A DNA stretch of 9,801 bases. Source: Verrucomicrobiota bacterium. Lineage in GTDB: Bacteria; Verrucomicrobiota; Verrucomicrobiia; Opitutales; Opitutaceae. The position numbers were made by a program, and so were the translations under genes. The first letter of the stretch is position 1. The number at the start of each line of letters is the position of its first letter. Below are positions 6,747 to 9,801 of this stretch, in pieces. The stretch spans positions 1-9,801 of the forward strand of contig JAUPWC010000600.1 of NCBI GenBank assembly GCA_030916665.1. The letters run 5' to 3'. The notes beneath the pieces are model-generated. The model had not been told where the DNA came from and made no database searches. It saw nothing but the letters and a program-made list of their open reading frames with translations.

Positions 6747-8137
6747 GCGCGTCCGGAGTTGGAGAATTCCTGGAGCCGGCGGACGAACTCGGGCGGCGGC
6801 TCGCCCCCGGGCACCCGACTGAAGTGCACGGCCTTGAATTTCTCAGGCACGACGGCGTCGGCCTCGGGCGTATCGTCAATGCACACCGGCAGGATGAAGA
6901 CGGCCCCGTCGGCCATGCCGCGGGTGCGGTCCACCGCATAGCTCCACTCGCGCCGGAAATAGCCTTCCAGCCGGCGCTGGGTGGTCGCGGAGACCACCGG
7001 CAGGAAGAAGGAACACCGGCCGATGTTGCCGCGGATCTTGCGGTCGTAGTCGTCGCCGCTTTCCAGCCGCTCCATGTCGAACCAGGTCACGATGCCCGCG
7101 GCGTCGAGCGCCGCCTTGAGCTTCTGCACGGCGGGCAGGTCATCGCGCGCGTAGCTGATGAAAACCGCATGCTCCGGCATCTCGCGGGCCGGCGACAGGA
7201 AGCGCAGCGGGGGGTTCGAGCCCCCGGCCGCCGGCGCCCCCACTCCGCGGCGCTCCCGCCAGCGGCGGTGCAACTCGGCCACGAACACCTCCGCGCCCGA
7301 GAACATGCGGGTCCGCATGCTGACCTGCTGCAGGAAGGAAACCAGCCGCACATCCTTCAGGCTGTGGCTGTCGGCGATGATCTCGCCCACGTCCCGCGGG
7401 TCGGACAGGCGCCGCCGCTTGGCCATGCGCAGGAACAAACGCGCCAGCCAGTTCGAAAAATCGCTGCCCAGCACCAGGAGGTGGCTGTGCTCCAGCGCAT
7501 GGAACAACTTCTCCGGCGTGAGGTGCTCGCTCTGCAGCGCACACACGAACTCCAGCATATCCTCGTCGGAAATCACATACGTGGGCGAAGCCGATAAACG
7601 GCCGAGGAGGTGATAAACGACCGGTCGTTGCAGATCGTCGCGCTCCACCGGGAGATCGGCCACACGGTTCGGGGCGTAGGCGATGACCTCGGTGTTGGAC
7701 GCGCCATTGAAACGGACTTGGTTCACCGCCAGCTCCAGCAACGGGTCGAACGTCATCGACACGTAGAGATTGAAATCCGTGATCTCCGCGAGCTGCCGCA
7801 GCGGTTCAGGTGGCGTGAAAGTGGCCTCACGCATAATGGTGCGCAGCCGGGTGTAGGCCTCCTCCCGGCGTCCGCGGTTGCCCAGGTAGGCGCAGACGAC
7901 GTCGTTCAGCATGAGGGGCCGGGCCAGGGGCGCGGTGTCCACGCCGAGCCGGGCGGCGAGTTTCTCCGCCAACCACTCTGCCAGCAGGCGAGGACCGGAT
8001 TCGGTCTCCACTTTGAGCAGCTCCGGGCCGACGATCGGGATGACGCGCTTCTCCTCGATGTAGTTGAGCAGATCCTCCCAGACGTCGTCATCGAGCAAGG
8101 CGGCAACCGGGGCGGCTGAAGGCGTGGAGAGGGTCAT
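6743..8137 (-). CDS. SIR2-like (degenerate) – TIR domain fusion protein, 464 aa
   Basis: Residues about 20-290 resemble the SIR2-like fold of prokaryotic NAD-binding proteins. RVIPIVGPELL (31-41) sits where the GAG motif is expected, LYVSMTFDPLLELAV (124-138) where TTNYD is expected, VVYHLLGRL (173-181) carries a candidate catalytic His176, and LLVLGSDFSNWLARLFLR (220-237) matches the late LGxSxxD element. The GAG motif is altered and the usual catalytic Asn is replaced by Thr129, so this domain may bind rather than cleave NAD. A Gly/Pro/Ala linker (about 298-312) leads to a TIR domain (322-455) with HAVFISYARDD, TWFDMERLESGDD and GYFRREWSYA, where Glu397 fits the catalytic glutamate of NAD-hydrolysing TIRs, then LPVCIDDT. 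No membrane helix is seen. The ATG at 8137 lacks a clear Shine-Dalgarno sequence and follows the previous stop by 33 bases. The TGA overlaps the next ATG (ATGA). Domain calls are motif-based; the SIR2 assignment is less certain than the TIR. Confidence 0.87.
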   Translation of the reverse strand: MTLSTPSAAPVAALLDDDVWEDLLNYIEEKRVIPIVGPELLKVETESGPRLLAEWLAEKLAARLGVDTAPLARPLMLNDVVCAYLGNRGRREEAYTRLRTIMREATFTPPEPLRQLAEITDFNLYVSMTFDPLLELAVNQVRFNGASNTEVIAYAPNRVADLPVERDDLQRPVVYHLLGRLSASPTYVISDEDMLEFVCALQSEHLTPEKLFHALEHSHLLVLGSDFSNWLARLFLRMAKRRRLSDPRDVGEIIADSHSLKDVRLVSFLQQVSMRTRMFSGAEVFVAELHRRWRERRGVGAPAAGGSNPPLRFLSPAREMPEHAVFISYARDDLPAVQKLKAALDAAGIVTWFDMERLESGDDYDRKIRGNIGRCSFFLPVVSATTQRRLEGYFRREWSYAVDRTRGMADGAVFILPVCIDDTPEADAVVPEKFKAVHFSRVPGGEPPPEFVRRLQEFSNSGRA

Positions 8138-8170
8138 GGGGGAAAAGGCTTTGCGGGCGAGAACGGGTGG

Positions 8171-9801
8171 TCAGAGGGGTCGGGCCGACTTGAGGATCTG
8201 CTCGAAGCGCGGGTCGGACTTGAGTGAGGCCAGGAAGGGATCGATGCGCAGCTCGTTCGGGGATTCGATGCTGGGGCCGGCGAGCAGGCGGCGCAGGCAC
8301 GTCAACGCCTCCTCCCGGTGGCCGGTCAGGGCGAACACCCGGGCGGTCTCGCCCCAGACCGCGGCCATCATCAGCTTGTCATATTGCTCGAGCCGGTCGG
8401 CCTGCGCCATGATGTCGGACAGGTCGGCGCCGCCGGAGATGGTCCGCAGCAGGGCGAGGTTCAGGTTGATCACGCGTTGCTGGCGAGGGGACCACGGGCC
8501 GGACTCGAAAAGGGTCCGGGCCTCCGCCGCCCTGGCTTTCGCCGCGACCGCGTCCCCGCGCCACAGGGCGACTTGCGCGCGCAGGTAGGAAGTAGGCAGG
8601 GCGAGCGTCCCGCCGGTGACGCCGGTGATGGTCATTATCCGGGGATCCGCCAGGGCCTGCTCGGCGGCGGTGAAATCCCCGGATCGCAGCGCCTCGTTGT
8701 ACTCCCATTGCAGTCCGTGTTTGTCCGCCGGCGCCGGCTGCGTCAGGCCCATCTCCCGGACGTAGGCGGCGCGGTCGCCGTCGAGCGCGAACTGCGCCTT
8801 GATGCCAAAGCCCTTCAACCACCCGTCCCCCGGGTAAAGCGGGACATAGCGCTCCGCCAGGGCGGGCAGGGCCGTGTAGCGTCGCATGGCGGAATGGGTC
8901 TCCAACAGGGTCGTGACGAAGCTCCGGTCGAGCGGATTCAGGGCGACGCTCTTCTCGAAGCGACCGAGCGCCTCGGGCCACCGGCCCAGCCGGCGCAGGC
9001 AGATGCCGATGCGGTAGTTCAACTCGGCGTCATTGGGCAGGGCGGTCTCGGCGATCGAAAGTTCCTGGAGTGCCTTCTCCCAATCATTCTCACAGAGGTA
9101 GGCGAAGGCGCCGACGGCGTAGTGCGTCTCGGGCGCTTCCGGAGCCATGCGCCGGGCGGCTTCCATCGCCGCCTGGGCTTTCGCCCGGCGCCCGGCCGTG
9201 GGGTCGATCGCGCCAAACCAGTACATCGTGCCATGCACGATGGACAGCTGGGCCTGGGCGTAGGCAAAGGTGGGGTCGCGGGCGACCGCCCGCTCATACA
9301 GGTTGATGACCGGATCGTAATGTTCCCGGGTGGAGGTGGCGCTAAAGCCCTGCTTCAGCATGCGGCCCTGCAGGAATAGATCGTAGGCGACCTGGTCCTG
9401 CGTCGGCCGGCGCTCGATCAGGGCCTTCTCCCCCACCGTGAGATTGGCCTTGAGCGCGGAGGCGATCTGCTGCGCCAGCTTGGCCTGCAGGGCGAAGATG
9501 TCGTCGGCGTCGCCGTCGTAGGTTTCGGCCCAGAGGTGCTCGTCGGTGCGGGCGTCGATGAGCTGGGCGGTGACACGCACCTTGGTGCCGGCGCGGCGGA
9601 CGCTGCCCTCGAGGATGCTGGCCACGCCCAATTCGGCGGCGATCTTCTTCAGGTTGCGCGAGGCCGTGTCGCGGTAGGCGAGGACAGAGGTGCGCGAGAT
9701 GACCTTGAGGTCGCGGATCTTCGCGAGGTTGGTGATGACATCCTCGTGCATGCCGTCGGCGAAGAACTCGTTGTCCTTGTCCGCGCTCATGTTCGCAAAG
9801 G
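8171..9801 (-). CDS. TolB-like (FlgO-like) domain plus TPR-repeat protein, 5' end outside window
   Basis: The frame ends with TGA at 8171-8173 and stays open to the right edge. The ATG at 9790 is not the real start, because the codons before it read F-A-N in frame and complete the family phrase FANMSADKDNEFFADG, which is normally internal (VAVLPFxNMSxD). About 118 residues after that ATG form a TolB-like/FlgO-like domain, with VISRTSVLAYRDT, ASILEGSVRRAGTKVRVTAQ and AETYDGDADDIFALQ. The remaining roughly 420 residues are TPR-like helical repeats (for example NDAELNYRIGICLRRLGRWPEAL). They end in the family-type C-terminus LRIDPFLASLKSDPRFEQIL. In this family the missing N-terminus may carry a membrane helix, kinase, winged helix or TIR domain, and which one applies here cannot be seen. 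The next gene starts 33 bases downstream with no visible terminator, so co-transcription is likely. The role is probably protein- or ligand-binding; no enzyme motif was seen. Confidence 0.88.
   Translation of the reverse strand, partial: FANMSADKDNEFFADGMHEDVITNLAKIRDLKVISRTSVLAYRDTASRNLKKIAAELGVASILEGSVRRAGTKVRVTAQLIDARTDEHLWAETYDGDADDIFALQAKLAQQIASALKANLTVGEKALIERRPTQDQVAYDLFLQGRMLKQGFSATSTREHYDPVINLYERAVARDPTFAYAQAQLSIVHGTMYWFGAIDPTAGRRAKAQAAMEAARRMAPEAPETHYAVGAFAYLCENDWEKALQELSIAETALPNDAELNYRIGICLRRLGRWPEALGRFEKSVALNPLDRSFVTTLLETHSAMRRYTALPALAERYVPLYPGDGWLKGFGIKAQFALDGDRAAYVREMGLTQPAPADKHGLQWEYNEALRSGDFTAAEQALADPRIMTITGVTGGTLALPTSYLRAQVALWRGDAVAAKARAAEARTLFESGPWSPRQQRVINLNLALLRTISGGADLSDIMAQADRLEQYDKLMMAAVWGETARVFALTGHREEALTCLRRLLAGPSIESPNELRIDPFLASLKSDPRFEQILKSARPL

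Noticed and set aside
8138..8170. Possible terminator or promoter in the 33-base gap
   Set aside because: No GC hairpin with a U run and no convincing -35/-10 pair were seen.
8171..9790. Treating the ATG at 9790 as the gene start
   Set aside because: In-frame codons upstream continue the TolB-like domain, so this Met is internal.
1..9801. CRISPR array, tRNA/rRNA, transposase or integrase
   Set aside because: No regularly spaced repeats, cloverleaf sequences or mobile-element proteins were found beyond the REP-like hairpins.

Overview
The window is GC-rich, almost fully coding, and all recognisable genes lie on the minus strand, so transcription runs from position 9801 towards position 1. 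Base composition and gene content suggest a Verrucomicrobiota-type bacterium, most like the Opitutaceae. The main clue is the TIR / TolB-like (FlgO-like) / TPR protein style with the phrase SDGISEELLNVLAKVPGLKV. This placement is recalled from family knowledge and was not searched. No RNA genes, CRISPR array, transposase or integrase were seen.

Layout in transcription order: (1) 9801-8171, the 3' part of a TolB-like plus TPR-repeat protein whose start lies outside the window. (2) 8137-6743, a fusion of a degenerate SIR2-like domain and a TIR domain. (3) 6746-3498, an nSTAND-type P-loop NTPase with one membrane helix and a long helical-repeat C-terminus. (4) 3501-3325, a 58-residue remnant of another TIR gene, interrupted by a REP-like double hairpin. 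(5) 3328-2654, a TIR-domain reading frame. (6) 2825-1, an open frame encoding a membrane helix, TPR block, TolB-like domain and second TPR block. It runs off the left edge.

Items 5 and 6 look like one gene of more than 1,100 codons split by a -1 frameshift at a run of seven A (mRNA sense) at 2829-2823. The run is followed 7 nt later by a short hairpin. The upstream frame ends in TGATG, where the TGA overlaps an ATG of the downstream frame. A programmed frameshift, termination-reinitiation, a disrupting mutation and a sequencing error all remain possible.

Genes 2 to 5, including the remnant, are joined by three successive ATGA stop/start overlaps. This points to one polycistronic mRNA with translational coupling. 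Together they look like a signalling or conflict (defence-type) module: the STAND ATPase would be the switch, the TIR domains the likely NAD-consuming or nucleotide-signal-making effectors, the SIR2-like domain a possible nucleotide sensor, and the TPR/TolB-like parts ligand-binding scaffolds, possibly outside the inner membrane. The domain calls are well supported by motifs; the immune role is inference.
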